Origin: an uncultured Polycyclovorans sp.
GTDB taxonomy: Bacteria; Pseudomonadota; Gammaproteobacteria; Nevskiales; Nevskiaceae
NCBI GenBank assembly: GCA_936928855.1
Contig: CAKZHZ010000049.1
Location: forward strand, 6,930 to 70,929
Reading direction: 5' to 3'
Length of the DNA: 64,000 nt
Part shown: piece by piece, positions 54,197 through 63,010 of the stretch
How positions within the stretch are numbered: the first letter of the stretch is position 1
Layout of the letters: each line of letters starts with the position of its first letter
Notes under the pieces: model-generated
Database searches by the model: none
What the model was told of the DNA's origin: nothing
What the model saw: only the letters and a program-made list of their open reading frames with translations
Position numbers and translations under genes: made by a program

Positions 54197-55405
54197 TTAC
54201 TTCAGTTCAGAGGAGCTCTTGCCGAGCAGCCTTCGGGCGACGATGAGCTGCTGAATCTGTTGCGTTCCCTCAAAAATATCGAGGATCTTGGCGTCACGTG
54301 CCCATTTTTCCAGAAGCCCATGTTCGGTATAGCCAAGTGCGCCGCAGATCGCCACACACTGCAATGCGATATCGACACAGCTGCGCCCCGCCTTGGCCTT
54401 CGCCATCGAAGCCTGCAGTGAGTTCGGCTGGCGGTTATCGGCCATCCAGGCCGCTTCCAAGGTCAGCAGTCTCGCCGCCTCGTAGTCAGCTTCCAGTTGT
54501 AAGAACTGCCATACCGTCGCCGGCTGGTTTGCTGCGGGCGCATCGTAATCAATGACCATGCCGGCCGAGATCAGTTGCGCTCGGGTTTCATCAAGGCAGG
54601 CGCGCGCCAGACCGACGGCCATGCCCGCCACCAGTGGGCGCGTGTTGTCGAACGTCTGCATGACACCTGCAAATCCCTTCGATACGTCCACCTCCGGGGA
54701 CCCCAGCAGGTTCTCCTTGGGGACCCGTACATTGTTGAGGATAAAAGCAGCGGTATCCGACGCGCGGATACCCAGCTTGTGCTCCAGACGCACCAGTTCG
54801 AAGCCCGGACTGCCCTTCTCGACCACGAAACTCTTGATGGCCGCCCTGCCCTTGCTGCGATCCAGGCTCGCCCAGACCACCACCAGGTCGGCCCGTTCGC
54901 CGCTGGTGACATAGATTTTTTCGCCATTCAGCACGTAGTGGTCGCCGTCGAGTTCCGCAGTGGTGCGGATCGCCGCCGAATCACTCCCGCAATGCGGCTC
55001 GGTGATGGCCATTGCCGCCCACTTGCCTTCGAACCGTTTCAGCTGTTCGGCCGTGGCCACCGAGGCAATAGCGGAGTTCCCGAGCCCCTGCCGCGGCATC
55101 GACAGCAGCAGCCCGACATCACCCCAGCACAGTTCCATGATGCCGAGCACAGTGCTCAGATTGGAGCCGTTGCGATTGCCAGCGGCTTCATCGCGATCAT
55201 CCCGGCGCACGCCGGCAGCACCGGCGCCGCCATTGCCGCTGGCGTTCATGCCGTCCAGAACCGCAGCGAGCAGGTCCAGCTCCTGCGGATAGCGGTGTTC
55301 GTCGAGGTCGTATTTGCGCGAGTTCGGGCGAAAGATCTCTTGCGCGACCTGACGGGCCTGATTGACCAGCGCTTGGAACTTCTTGGGGGTTTCCAGATGA
55401 ATCAT
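54197..55405 (-). CDS. Acyl-CoA dehydrogenase, catalytic-Glu-bearing partner
   Basis: 402 aa from the ATG at 55405; the longer frame is shadow. FAD fold with AMAITEPHCGSDSAAIRTTA and the C-terminal catalytic Glu379 (DIFEGTQQIQQL). It lies 10 bp after a second dehydrogenase gene that lacks this Glu. Such pairs form alpha2beta2 enzymes acting on bulky CoA thioesters, for example steroid side chains in actinobacteria, so this may be the catalytic half. A plain homo-oligomeric enzyme is the alternative. Confidence 0.88.
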   Translation of the reverse strand: MIHLETPKKFQALVNQARQVAQEIFRPNSRKYDLDEHRYPQELDLLAAVLDGMNASGNGGAGAAGVRRDDRDEAAGNRNGSNLSTVLGIMELCWGDVGLLLSMPRQGLGNSAIASVATAEQLKRFEGKWAAMAITEPHCGSDSAAIRTTAELDGDHYVLNGEKIYVTSGERADLVVVWASLDRSKGRAAIKSFVVEKGSPGFELVRLEHKLGIRASDTAAFILNNVRVPKENLLGSPEVDVSKGFAGVMQTFDNTRPLVAGMAVGLARACLDETRAQLISAGMVIDYDAPAANQPATVWQFLQLEADYEAARLLTLEAAWMADNRQPNSLQASMAKAKAGRSCVDIALQCVAICGALGYTEHGLLEKWARDAKILDIFEGTQQIQQLIVARRLLGKSSSELK

Positions 55406-55415
55406 CGTTCGCTCC

Positions 55416-56723
55416 TCACACCAGCAGGCCGCCATCCATGACCGCGATGGCACGCAGATCCCGATACCAACGCTCGACGGGATACTCCTTGGTAAACCCG
55501 TGTCCCCCCAATAGCTGGACACCGTCACTGCCGATCTGCATACCCTTATCGGCACAGAGGCGTCGGGCCAGCGCCACTTCGCGTGCGAAGGACTGCCCGG
55601 TCTCGGCCCGGCTCGCAGCCCGCAGCATGGCCAGGCGCATCCCCTCGAGTTCAATGGCCATATCGGCCACGCTGAAGGCGACTGACTGTCGGTGGCTGAT
55701 CGGCTCACCGAAAGCCTGGCGCTCATTGACATAGGGGATCACGAAATTGAGTACGGCCCGGCTGGTGCCGCACGCTACAGCACACCATGCCAGGCGCGAG
55801 AGCCGGACGCAGTCAGCTGCATCCTCCGCCGTGCCGAGGCGGGCTGTCATAGGCACCTCAACGGCATCCAGCGTCATACGCACCGTCGCCGCCGCACGAA
55901 GCCCCATTGTGGGCTCAGGCGCAAACTGAATCCCGGGGGTGCCACCCTCAATGACGAACAATGCAGTGCCCTCGCCCGGCACCTGTGCCGATACCAGCAG
56001 AAGCTCGGCCTCAGCCCCGCGGATCACCAGCGACTTCTCTCCGTGCAGGCGATATCCCAGTTCGGTTCGTTCGGCGCGGGTCTGCGGTTGCATCGCATCA
56101 CTCAGTAGCCCCGGCTCAGCGAGGGCCAGTGCCGAGACCGGCGGTTGCAGTTCGGAGAAAGCCGGCAGATAGGTTGCCTGCTGTTCGGCGTCGCCCCATG
56201 TCACCAACGCTCGCAGCACCGATAGCGGTGCGAGTGTGGCAACCGCCAGTCCGAGGTCGCCCTGGGCCAAGGCTTCGGCGACCAGCGCATTGGTGACCAA
56301 TGCACGGTCCTGACCCGCCCCGCCCAGAGCTTCCGGAAGACTCAGCAGATGCATGCCCAGATCGTTGACCGCGGCGCGCGTGGCGGCGTTTGCTGCGCCG
56401 GTCCGGTCGGCCTCGGCCGCCGCCGGTCGCAGTTCACCCTCGGCGACCGCACGGACGGCATCACAGAGCATTTGCTGCTCCTCCGTTGGCTGCAGATCGA
56501 ACAGTCCCGCCTGCTGAGAGGCCGTCAAACGGTGAACGGCACCGGCGCCACCTGATTTGCGAAATACGCGCGCTGTGGTGCCCGCCAGCTGGAAGCCGGA
56601 TCGGGCGCCCTGGAACAGGACACGCTCAGTCACGCGCCTGATCCCGGAGCGCCTCAGCACCGGCCATGCCGCCATGCGGTTCAGCAACGCCAGCCCCCAG
56701 CCCGACAGGTCTCTTCGGCTCAT
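55416..56723 (-). CDS. Acyl-CoA dehydrogenase, partner lacking the catalytic Glu
   Basis: 435 aa. The ACAD fold is clear (SALALAEPGLLSDA, RQAFGEPISHRQSVAFSVAD, LLGGHGFTKEYPVERWYRD). At the place of the catalytic FEGT it reads VMDGGLLV, so no Glu is available and the protein ends there. The N-terminal 60 residues are unusual and basic. Most likely the non-catalytic beta subunit of the next gene's product. Confidence 0.85.
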   Translation of the reverse strand: MSRRDLSGWGLALLNRMAAWPVLRRSGIRRVTERVLFQGARSGFQLAGTTARVFRKSGGAGAVHRLTASQQAGLFDLQPTEEQQMLCDAVRAVAEGELRPAAAEADRTGAANAATRAAVNDLGMHLLSLPEALGGAGQDRALVTNALVAEALAQGDLGLAVATLAPLSVLRALVTWGDAEQQATYLPAFSELQPPVSALALAEPGLLSDAMQPQTRAERTELGYRLHGEKSLVIRGAEAELLLVSAQVPGEGTALFVIEGGTPGIQFAPEPTMGLRAAATVRMTLDAVEVPMTARLGTAEDAADCVRLSRLAWCAVACGTSRAVLNFVIPYVNERQAFGEPISHRQSVAFSVADMAIELEGMRLAMLRAASRAETGQSFAREVALARRLCADKGMQIGSDGVQLLGGHGFTKEYPVERWYRDLRAIAVMDGGLLV

Positions 56724-56821
56724 GCGGATATTCTCCTCTTATCAGTGACCGCACCGTAGGCAGCTGGCGCGGTCATGGCATTGACCCTGGATGATCGAGC
56801 CCGGGCGGCGGGGCCAAGACC

Positions 56822-56848
56822 AAAAAAAAGGCCGGGCGATGCCCGGCC
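56822..56848 (-). terminator. Rho-independent terminator after the large acyl-CoA dehydrogenase
   Basis: On the minus strand GGCCGGGC (56841-56848) and GCCCGGCC (56830-56837), ATC loop, then eight T. It separates the large dehydrogenase gene from the 55-56 kb dehydrogenase pair. Confidence 0.93.
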
Positions 56849-56875
56849 TCCTCGACGATTTCACCTGGGGCAGGA

Positions 56876-58663
56876 TCAGAAGCTTGCAGCATCCAGCGCC
56901 ATCAGCGTGTCGGCACCCGCCCGGATCTGGGCCAGGTTCATCTGCGTTTCCGGCAGCATCTTGCTGAAGTAGAAACGTGCAGTTGCCAGTTTGGTGACGT
57001 AGAAGTCGCTTTCGCCCTGCTTCTCCAGCGCGATACGGGCCATGCGTGCCCACAGGTAGGCATACACGAAGTGCCCCAGAAGATGCATGTACGGCACTGA
57101 TGCGGCCCCCACTTCTTCAGGGTTCTTCATGGCCTTCTGGCCGATTTCCATCGTCACCTTCTGCACTTCGGTGCCGAGCGCTGCGAGCGGGCCGACAAAT
57201 TCCTTCATCGCCTCATTATCGGATTCGCTCTTGATGAACGCGGTAACGATCTTGCCGAACTTGGTGAGCTTGGCTCCCATGTCGGACAACACCTTGCGGC
57301 CCAGCAGGTCGAGCGCCTGAATGCCGTTGGTGCCCTCGTAGATCATGTTGATGCGGGCATCGCGAACGTACTGTTCCATGCCCCACTCCTTGATGTAACC
57401 ATGCCCACCGAACACCTGCATGCCGAGCGTGGTCGAGACGTAGCTCTGCTCGGTGATGAAGCCCTTGACGATGGGGGTCAGCAGCGCCACCAGGTCCGCC
57501 ATGTCCTTCCGGACATTCTCGTCCGGATGGTTGTGTTCCTTGTCGATCATCAGCCCGGTCCAGTAGGTGAAGGCGCGGCCGCCTTCCACATGCGCCTTCT
57601 GGGTGAGCAGCATGCGTCGGACATCGGGGTGCACAATGATGGGGTCGGCAGGCTTCTCCGGTGCCTTCTTGCCCGAGAGCGAACGCATCTGCAGGCGATC
57701 GCGGGCATAGGCCACCGAGTTCTGATAGGCCACTTCAGCAAGTCCGAGCGACTGCATGCCCACGCCAAGGCGTGCGCCATTCATCATGACGAACATGGCG
57801 TTCAGGCCCTTGTGCGGCTCACCCACCAGCCACCCGGTGGCGCCATCAAGGTTCATCACGCAAGTGGCATTCCCGTGGATGCCCATCTTGTGCTCAAGTG
57901 CGCCGCACTTGATGCCGTTGCGCGCGCCGAGGGAACCGTCCGCGTTGGGGAGAAACTTCGGCACGATGAACAGGGAGATCCCCTTGGTGCCGGCCGGAGC
58001 GTCTGGCAGGCGCGCCAGAACCAGGTGAATGATGTTCTCAGCGAGGTCGTGCTCCCCGGCCGAGATGAAGATTTTCTGCCCGCTGATGGCATAGGCGCCA
58101 TCACCGGTCGGCTCCGCCTTGGTGCGCAGCAGACCGAGATCGGTACCGCAATGGGACTCGGTCAGGCACATCGTGCCGGTCCAGTGTCCGGACACAATTT
58201 TGGGCAGGTAGGTCGCCTTCTGCTCGGGCGTGCCGTGCGCAATCAGCGCCGCGTAGGCACCATGGGTCAGACCGGGGTACATGGTCCAGGCCTGGTTGGC
58301 ACTGTTGAGCATCTCGTACAGCACATTGTTGACGACTTCGGGCAGTCCCTGACCACCAAATTCGGGATCGCAGGCCAAGGAAGGCCAGCCGGCTTCCACA
58401 TACTGCGCGTAGGCTTCCTTGAAACCTTTCGGTGCGGTGACCTCCCCGGACGCCTTGTCGAGCGAGCACCCTTCCTCATCGCCGCTCTGGTTCAGCGGAA
58501 ACGTGACGTTCTGCGTGAACTTGCCGGCCTCGTCGGCGATCGAGTTGATGGTGTCCGCATCAAGGCCTTCGTGGGACGGAATGGCCTGCAGTTCGGCTTC
58601 GACGCCCAGCAGTTCGTGCAGAACGAACTGCATGTCGCGCAGGGGGGCGGTGTACTGACCCAT
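56876..58663 (-). CDS. Large acyl-CoA dehydrogenase (DmdC/FadE-like)
   Basis: 595 aa. Long ACAD type with extra C-terminal helical domain, as in 3-methylmercaptopropionyl-CoA dehydrogenase DmdC and related FadE5-like enzymes. Motifs MCLTESHCGTDLGLLRT and catalytic Glu in MIYEGTNGIQALDLLGRK. ATG 58663 starts MGQYTAPLRDMQFVLHELLG, the family's usual opening. DmdC annotation is often misleading; medium- or long-chain acyl-CoA is as likely. Confidence 0.9.
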   Translation of the reverse strand: MGQYTAPLRDMQFVLHELLGVEAELQAIPSHEGLDADTINSIADEAGKFTQNVTFPLNQSGDEEGCSLDKASGEVTAPKGFKEAYAQYVEAGWPSLACDPEFGGQGLPEVVNNVLYEMLNSANQAWTMYPGLTHGAYAALIAHGTPEQKATYLPKIVSGHWTGTMCLTESHCGTDLGLLRTKAEPTGDGAYAISGQKIFISAGEHDLAENIIHLVLARLPDAPAGTKGISLFIVPKFLPNADGSLGARNGIKCGALEHKMGIHGNATCVMNLDGATGWLVGEPHKGLNAMFVMMNGARLGVGMQSLGLAEVAYQNSVAYARDRLQMRSLSGKKAPEKPADPIIVHPDVRRMLLTQKAHVEGGRAFTYWTGLMIDKEHNHPDENVRKDMADLVALLTPIVKGFITEQSYVSTTLGMQVFGGHGYIKEWGMEQYVRDARINMIYEGTNGIQALDLLGRKVLSDMGAKLTKFGKIVTAFIKSESDNEAMKEFVGPLAALGTEVQKVTMEIGQKAMKNPEEVGAASVPYMHLLGHFVYAYLWARMARIALEKQGESDFYVTKLATARFYFSKMLPETQMNLAQIRAGADTLMALDAASF

Positions 58664-58705
58664 GAAAATTCTCCGGTAATGAGGAAAGGAAAAAGGAAGT
58701 CGGGG

Positions 58706-58727
58706 TGCACCATACGGTGCAGTATGG
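58706..58727. promoter_or_regulatory. Interlaced dyads in the leader of the large acyl-CoA dehydrogenase gene
   Basis: TGCACC-ATAC-GGTGCA (58706-58721) overlaps a second dyad CCATAC-GGTGCA-GTATGG (58710-58715 and 58722-58727). The pair is centred about 52 nt before the ATG. A possible minus-strand promoter, TTGGCG (58855-58860) / TATAGT (58833-58838) with 16-bp spacing, lies upstream. This is a likely operator for a fatty-acid or acyl-CoA sensor; it does not match the PsrA or E. coli FadR consensus. Confidence 0.45.
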
Positions 58728-58861
58728 AGCAAGCGTAACCGATTCGATCCCGCATTGCTGCGCTGCAGCGACGGACGGTCATGGCGCTGCGCCCAACCGC
58801 TCCGCGGGAAGACGTCACGTACACTGCTCCGCACTATAGCCACCTGTCTCAGGCCGCCAAT

Positions 58862-60907
58862 ATGTCCACGCTCTATCCGCATCTGCTCGCTCCGCTGGAC
58901 CTCGGTTTCACGACGCTGCGCAACCGGGTCCTGATGGGGTCGATGCATACAGGTCTTGAAGACCGTCGAAAGCACTTTCCACGCCTGGCTGCGTACTTTG
59001 CCGAGCGTGCGCGTGGCGGTGTGGGACTGATTGTCACCGGAGGCTTTGCGCCCAACGTCGAAGGCTGGGTGTCGCCCTTCGCCGGGCAGTTGACCTCGCA
59101 GAGCGGCGCGCGCGCGCACCGTCAGATCACCGACGCGGTCCATGCCGAAGGCGGCAAGATCGCCTTGCAGATCCTGCATGCAGGCCGATACGGGTATCAC
59201 CCTCTGAGCGTGGGCCCCTCACGGATCAAATCGCCGATCACCCCTTTCACGCCACGGGCGTTGGGTGAAGGTGGCATCGAGCGTCAGATCAAGGCCTTCG
59301 TTCGGTGCGCGGTCCTGGCGCGGGAGGGTGGTTACGACGGTGTTGAGGTCATGGGGTCCGAGGGATACTTCATCAACCAGTTTCTGGTGACCCACACCAA
59401 CAAAAGAACTGATCGTTGGGGCGGTGCTTACGAAAACCGCATGCGCCTTCCCGTCGAGATCGTCCGCCGGGTACGGGAGGCGGTGGGACCAGACTTCATT
59501 ATCGTCTACCGCCTGTCGATGCTCGACCTCATTCCGGAGGGGCAGAGCTGGGAGGAGGTGGTGCAGCTGGCCAAGGCGATCGAGCAGGCGGGCGCCACCA
59601 TCATCAACACCGGCATCGGCTGGCACGAAGCGCGCGTGCCGACCATCGCCACCAGCGTGCCCCGCGGGGCGTTTGCCTGGATCACCCAGAAGATGAAACA
59701 GGAGGTGTCCATCCCCCTGTGTACGACCAACCGTATCAACACCCCCGAAGTCGCTGAGCAGATCCTCTCGGACGGGATGGCCGACATGGTGAGCATGGCC
59801 CGGCCGTTGTTGGCCGACGCAGCCTTTGTCAACAAGGCTGCTGCCGGCAAGGCGGATCGCATCAACACCTGCATCGCCTGCAACCAAGCCTGCCTGGACC
59901 ACGCATTCCAGCTGAAAACGGCCTCCTGTCTGGTGAATCCCCGGGCCTGCCACGAGACCCAAATCCGCGTTGAGCGGGCTGCCTCACCCAAGCGGATCGC
60001 CGTGGTGGGCGCAGGCCCGGCCGGACTGGCCTGTGCCACCACCCTCGCCGACCGTGGACATCAGGTGGACCTGTTCGATGCGGCGAGCGAGATCGGGGGG
60101 CAGTTCAACATGGCCAAGCAGGTTCCTGGCAAGGAGGAGTTCCACGAAACGCTGCGTTACTACCGCAACCACCTGCACGATACCGGCGTGACGCTGCACC
60201 TCGACACTCGCGTGGACGCCAGCCAGCTCATCGCCGGACAGTACGACGACATCGTGCTTGCCACCGGAGTACGTCCGCGAGACCCGGACATCCCAGGGCA
60301 GGCCGAGCAGGCCGCTACTGGCAAGGTGCTGAGTTACATTGACGTGCTGCTGCATCACAAGCCGGTGGGCGAGCGTGTCGCCGTCGTCGGGGCCGGCGGT
60401 ATCGGCTTTGATATCAGCGAGTTTCTGGTTCAGGAAGGCCCGTCGCCGGCGCTGGAGCCTGCGCACTGGAATGCCGAATGGGGGGTCACCGACCCCGCCC
60501 AGCATCGCGGAGGAGTAACCCGACCAACGCTCACGCCGCCCGCACGCTCTGTCACGCTGCTGCAGCGCAAGGCGGAGTCGCTCGGCAAGCGGCTCGGCAA
60601 GACCACCGGCTGGATCCACCGGGCGACGCTGAAAATGAAACGGGTCGAGATGATCGGCGGTGTCAATTACGAGGCGATTGATGAACGCGGACTGCTGATC
60701 AGCTTTGGAGAGAAGCGCGAGAAGGCGACCCTGCTGGAGGTGGATACCATCGTGTTGTGTGCCGGTCAGGTCAGCGAACGCACCCTGCAGGCGCCGCTGG
60801 AAGCGGCGGACCAGAACGTACACCTGATCGGCGGTGCTGACTTCGCGGGCGAGCTTGATGCCAAGCGTGCGATCCATCAGGGCACCGTGCTTGGCGCCAC
60901 GCTCTGA
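58862..60907 (+). CDS. fadH: 2,4-dienoyl-CoA reductase (NADPH), FadH
   Basis: 681 aa from ATG 58862. OYE-type TIM barrel (residues 1-370), [4Fe-4S] cysteine set CIACNQACLD and further Cys, then FAD and NADPH Rossmann domains (VVGAGPAGLACATTLADRGH). Needed for beta-oxidation of unsaturated fatty acids. Divergent from the large acyl-CoA dehydrogenase across 198 bp, so both may be controlled from that region. Confidence 0.96.
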   Translation: MSTLYPHLLAPLDLGFTTLRNRVLMGSMHTGLEDRRKHFPRLAAYFAERARGGVGLIVTGGFAPNVEGWVSPFAGQLTSQSGARAHRQITDAVHAEGGKIALQILHAGRYGYHPLSVGPSRIKSPITPFTPRALGEGGIERQIKAFVRCAVLAREGGYDGVEVMGSEGYFINQFLVTHTNKRTDRWGGAYENRMRLPVEIVRRVREAVGPDFIIVYRLSMLDLIPEGQSWEEVVQLAKAIEQAGATIINTGIGWHEARVPTIATSVPRGAFAWITQKMKQEVSIPLCTTNRINTPEVAEQILSDGMADMVSMARPLLADAAFVNKAAAGKADRINTCIACNQACLDHAFQLKTASCLVNPRACHETQIRVERAASPKRIAVVGAGPAGLACATTLADRGHQVDLFDAASEIGGQFNMAKQVPGKEEFHETLRYYRNHLHDTGVTLHLDTRVDASQLIAGQYDDIVLATGVRPRDPDIPGQAEQAATGKVLSYIDVLLHHKPVGERVAVVGAGGIGFDISEFLVQEGPSPALEPAHWNAEWGVTDPAQHRGGVTRPTLTPPARSVTLLQRKAESLGKRLGKTTGWIHRATLKMKRVEMIGGVNYEAIDERGLLISFGEKREKATLLEVDTIVLCAGQVSERTLQAPLEAADQNVHLIGGADFAGELDAKRAIHQGTVLGATL

Positions 60908-60963
60908 GGTTTCAGGTATCGGGCACACTCGCGCGTAAACGAGACACGTTATCATCCATTCCT

Positions 60964-61215
60964 ATGAGCCTGATCTGTCTGACTGCCCTGCCCCGACGTC
61001 AACCTGCGCGAGTTGACCATGTTCGCGATGCCGAAGGCACCGACCCCGTTGCCCGGCGCCTGAAAGTGCTCGGCTTTGTCGCCGGGCGGCCGGTCGAGGT
61101 CCTGCACGTGGGACCGGTCGGCCAGGATCCGCTGCTGGTTCGCATCGGGGGGGCACGGTTCGCTCTACGGCGAATCGAGGCCGACCGCGTACAGGTGAGG
61201 ACGAACGCTCCATGA
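60964..61215 (+). CDS. feoA: FeoA-family ferrous iron transport protein
   Basis: 83 aa SH3-like protein. RRLKVLGFVAGRPVEVLHVGP and VRIGGARFALRRIEADRVQV match FeoA. Overlaps feoB by 4 nt (ATGA). Partner of FeoB in Fe(II) uptake. Confidence 0.9.
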   Translation: MSLICLTALPRRQPARVDHVRDAEGTDPVARRLKVLGFVAGRPVEVLHVGPVGQDPLLVRIGGARFALRRIEADRVQVRTNAP

Positions 61216-62030
61216 GCCCAAACCCTCCCCGCCTGCAGCGCGTCGCCCTGGTCGGCAACCCCAACTGCGGCAAGACAGCCTTGTTCAACCGCCTGACCGG
61301 CAGTCGTCAGAAAGTTGCCAACTATGCCGGTGTGACAGTCGAGCGGAAATCCGGATTGCATCAGTTGCAGGGAGCCAACGGCGCGCTGGAGATCATCGAT
61401 CTGCCAGGCGCCTATACGCTGGAGGCCGCCAGTCCCGACGAGGCAGTCACCCGCGATGTCTGCCTTGGCCGGTTTCCCGGCGAGACAGCCCCGGATGTCA
61501 TCGTCTGTGTGCTTGATGCCATCAATCTGCAGTTGCACTTGCGTTTCGCGCTCGAAGTGTTGCAGCTGGGGCGCCCCATGGTGCTCGCCGTCAATCGCAT
61601 GGACGTCGCGGAACGTCATGGACTGAAGATTGACCTTGAATCGCTCTCGTCGCAGCTCGGAGTGCCGGTGGTGGGTACCGTTGCCGTCCGCCGTCAGGGC
61701 GCGGATGCCCTCACCGCACAGCTGGCCAAAACGCCGGTGCCCCCGACGCCGCGCTTCACCGATCCGGCACGCTGGCATGAGGAAGCGGAAGCCCTCTATG
61801 ACAACGCCGTCAGCGGCGACAATCAGGATACGCTGACCGATGCGGCGGACCGTCTGCTGCTGCACCCGGCCACCGGCCTGCCACTGCTCGCCATTCTGAT
61901 GTTCGTGATGTTCCAGGCAGTGTTCGCCTGGGCCGATCCCCTGATCGGCGGCGTCGAGAGCGGCATCGGAATGCTGGGCGAGGTCGTTGCTGGCGCCGTG
62001 CCGGAAGGTCTGCTCAACAGCCTGCTGGTG
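61212..62030 (+). CDS. feoB: FeoB, N-terminal 273 codons, cut at a chimeric join
   Basis: The G-domain is intact: GNPNCGKTALFN (G1), GVTVER (G2), DLPGAY (G3), NRMD (G4), followed by the helical GDI region and the first TM segment (LLAILMFVMFQAVFAW). The FeoB sequence stops matching at VPEGLLNSLLV, where FeoB normally continues LLVDGVIAGVGGV-like. From there the same frame is a different protein. The gene should be about 600 codons longer. Confidence 0.85.
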
Positions 62031-62342
62031 GCCGTGTGCGTGACCGCCGGGAAAACGGTGCTGGCGCTGCTCTCCGCGCTGGCGTTCGTGTACTTCCGCT
62101 TTCCGCTCAAGGGCCTGGCCTTTACCCTGGTGCTGCTCTCGCTGATGCTGCCCACCGAGGTGCTGATCATTGCCCTCTTCGACCTGGTCAGCCGCGACCT
62201 GAAGTGGGCCGACACCTACCAGGCCATCATCATCCCGTTTCTGGCGAGTGCCACGGGAACGTTCCTGTTCCGGCAACACTTCATGAACATCCCCGCGTCC
62301 CTGGCCGACGCCGCCCGCATCGACGGCTGCGGCCCGCTGCGC
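62031..62342 (+). pseudogene. UgpE-like ABC permease fragment fused in frame to FeoB
   Basis: About 104 residues: KTVLALLSALAFVYFRFPL, LMLPTEVLIIALFDLV, SATGTFLFRQHFMNIPASLA, ADAARIDGCGPLR. This is the C-terminal half of the sn-glycerol-3-phosphate transporter permease UgpE with its EAA-type loop. There is no start and no end. Not a natural FeoB domain; it is a piece of another locus, perhaps of the same organism. Confidence 0.75.
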
Positions 62343-62455
62343 TCGCCGATCCCGGAGGGCATCGTCGCCGCGGTGGAGGAGACCCTGCGCAGCGGCCGGG
62401 AGCCGGAGCATCCCCAGGACGAGGCGGCGCGGGACGAGGAAAAGGATGAGCCCCA
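62343..62455. other. Unassigned acidic coding-like fragment
   Basis: Continuing the FeoB/UgpE frame, the stretch reads IPEGIVAAVEETLRSGREPE, then a Glu/Asp/Gln-rich run. It resembles a charged C-terminal tail but belongs to no family I can name. Bordered on both sides by breaks in homology. Confidence 0.35.
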
Positions 62456-62794
62456 AGCGGCCGTGTCGCTGCCTACGCCGCCGCGCACGCCGTCGTCTCC
62501 GATGATGCGTTCGGCGACCTCGTGGCGCACCTCGCGACCGTGCACCCGTCGCGCTATCTCCGCCTCATCGACGGCGTCGGAATGATCGGGCTGCGCGACG
62601 TGACGACCCTCGAGGATCAGTCCGCCGCGCTGCGGCTCGTGGCGTTCGTCGACCGGGCGTACGACGCGCAGATCCCGGTGCGCGCGACCGGTCAGGCGCT
62701 GGACGCCGTGTTCAGTGACGAGATGCTCGCCGGCGGGTATCGCAAGAAGTATCTGCGCGCCATCTCCCGCCTGAACGCCCTGACGCACTCCTGA
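62456..62794 (+). pseudogene. ZapE (AFG1-like ATPase) C-terminal fragment
   Basis: 112 residues in a different frame from FeoB: HPSRYLRLIDGVGMIGLRDV, LVAFVDRAYDAQIPVRATG, YRKKYLRAISRLNAL. This is the last third of ZapE with actinobacterial-type sequence; the P-loop and Walker B parts are missing. Stop at 62792-62794, followed by a GC hairpin. Confidence 0.65.
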
Positions 62795-62802
62795 CCCGGT
62801 GT

Positions 62803-62820
62803 CCCCGCCGTTCGGCGGGG
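62803..62820. terminator. GC hairpin after ZapE fragment
   Basis: Seven or eight GC pairs (62803-62810 with 62813-62820) and a tiny loop, no T-run; the style common in high-GC actinobacteria. The rest of the 216-bp gap to the amt start shows no further gene. Confidence 0.5.
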
Positions 62821-63010
62821 GATTCCCGCGTCCTTTTCGGCGTCACGAAACGTGATGTTTACCCACGCGGCATCCGCGTAACGATCGCGAAACACGACAC
62901 GCATGCCGGTGGAAACCGCGCGTCGTCACACTGAGTCTCGCCAGGACAGCCGCGACCCGAAAGCAGCGGTGTCCAGGCCCGAGTTACACAACACATGAGT
63001 GAGGCACTTC

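Noticed and set aside
61212..62585. One 457-codon frame that looks like a natural FeoB-permease fusion protein
   Set aside because: Both halves are incomplete, the join lies in a shared short sequence, and further unrelated fragments follow. A chimeric assembly explains it better.
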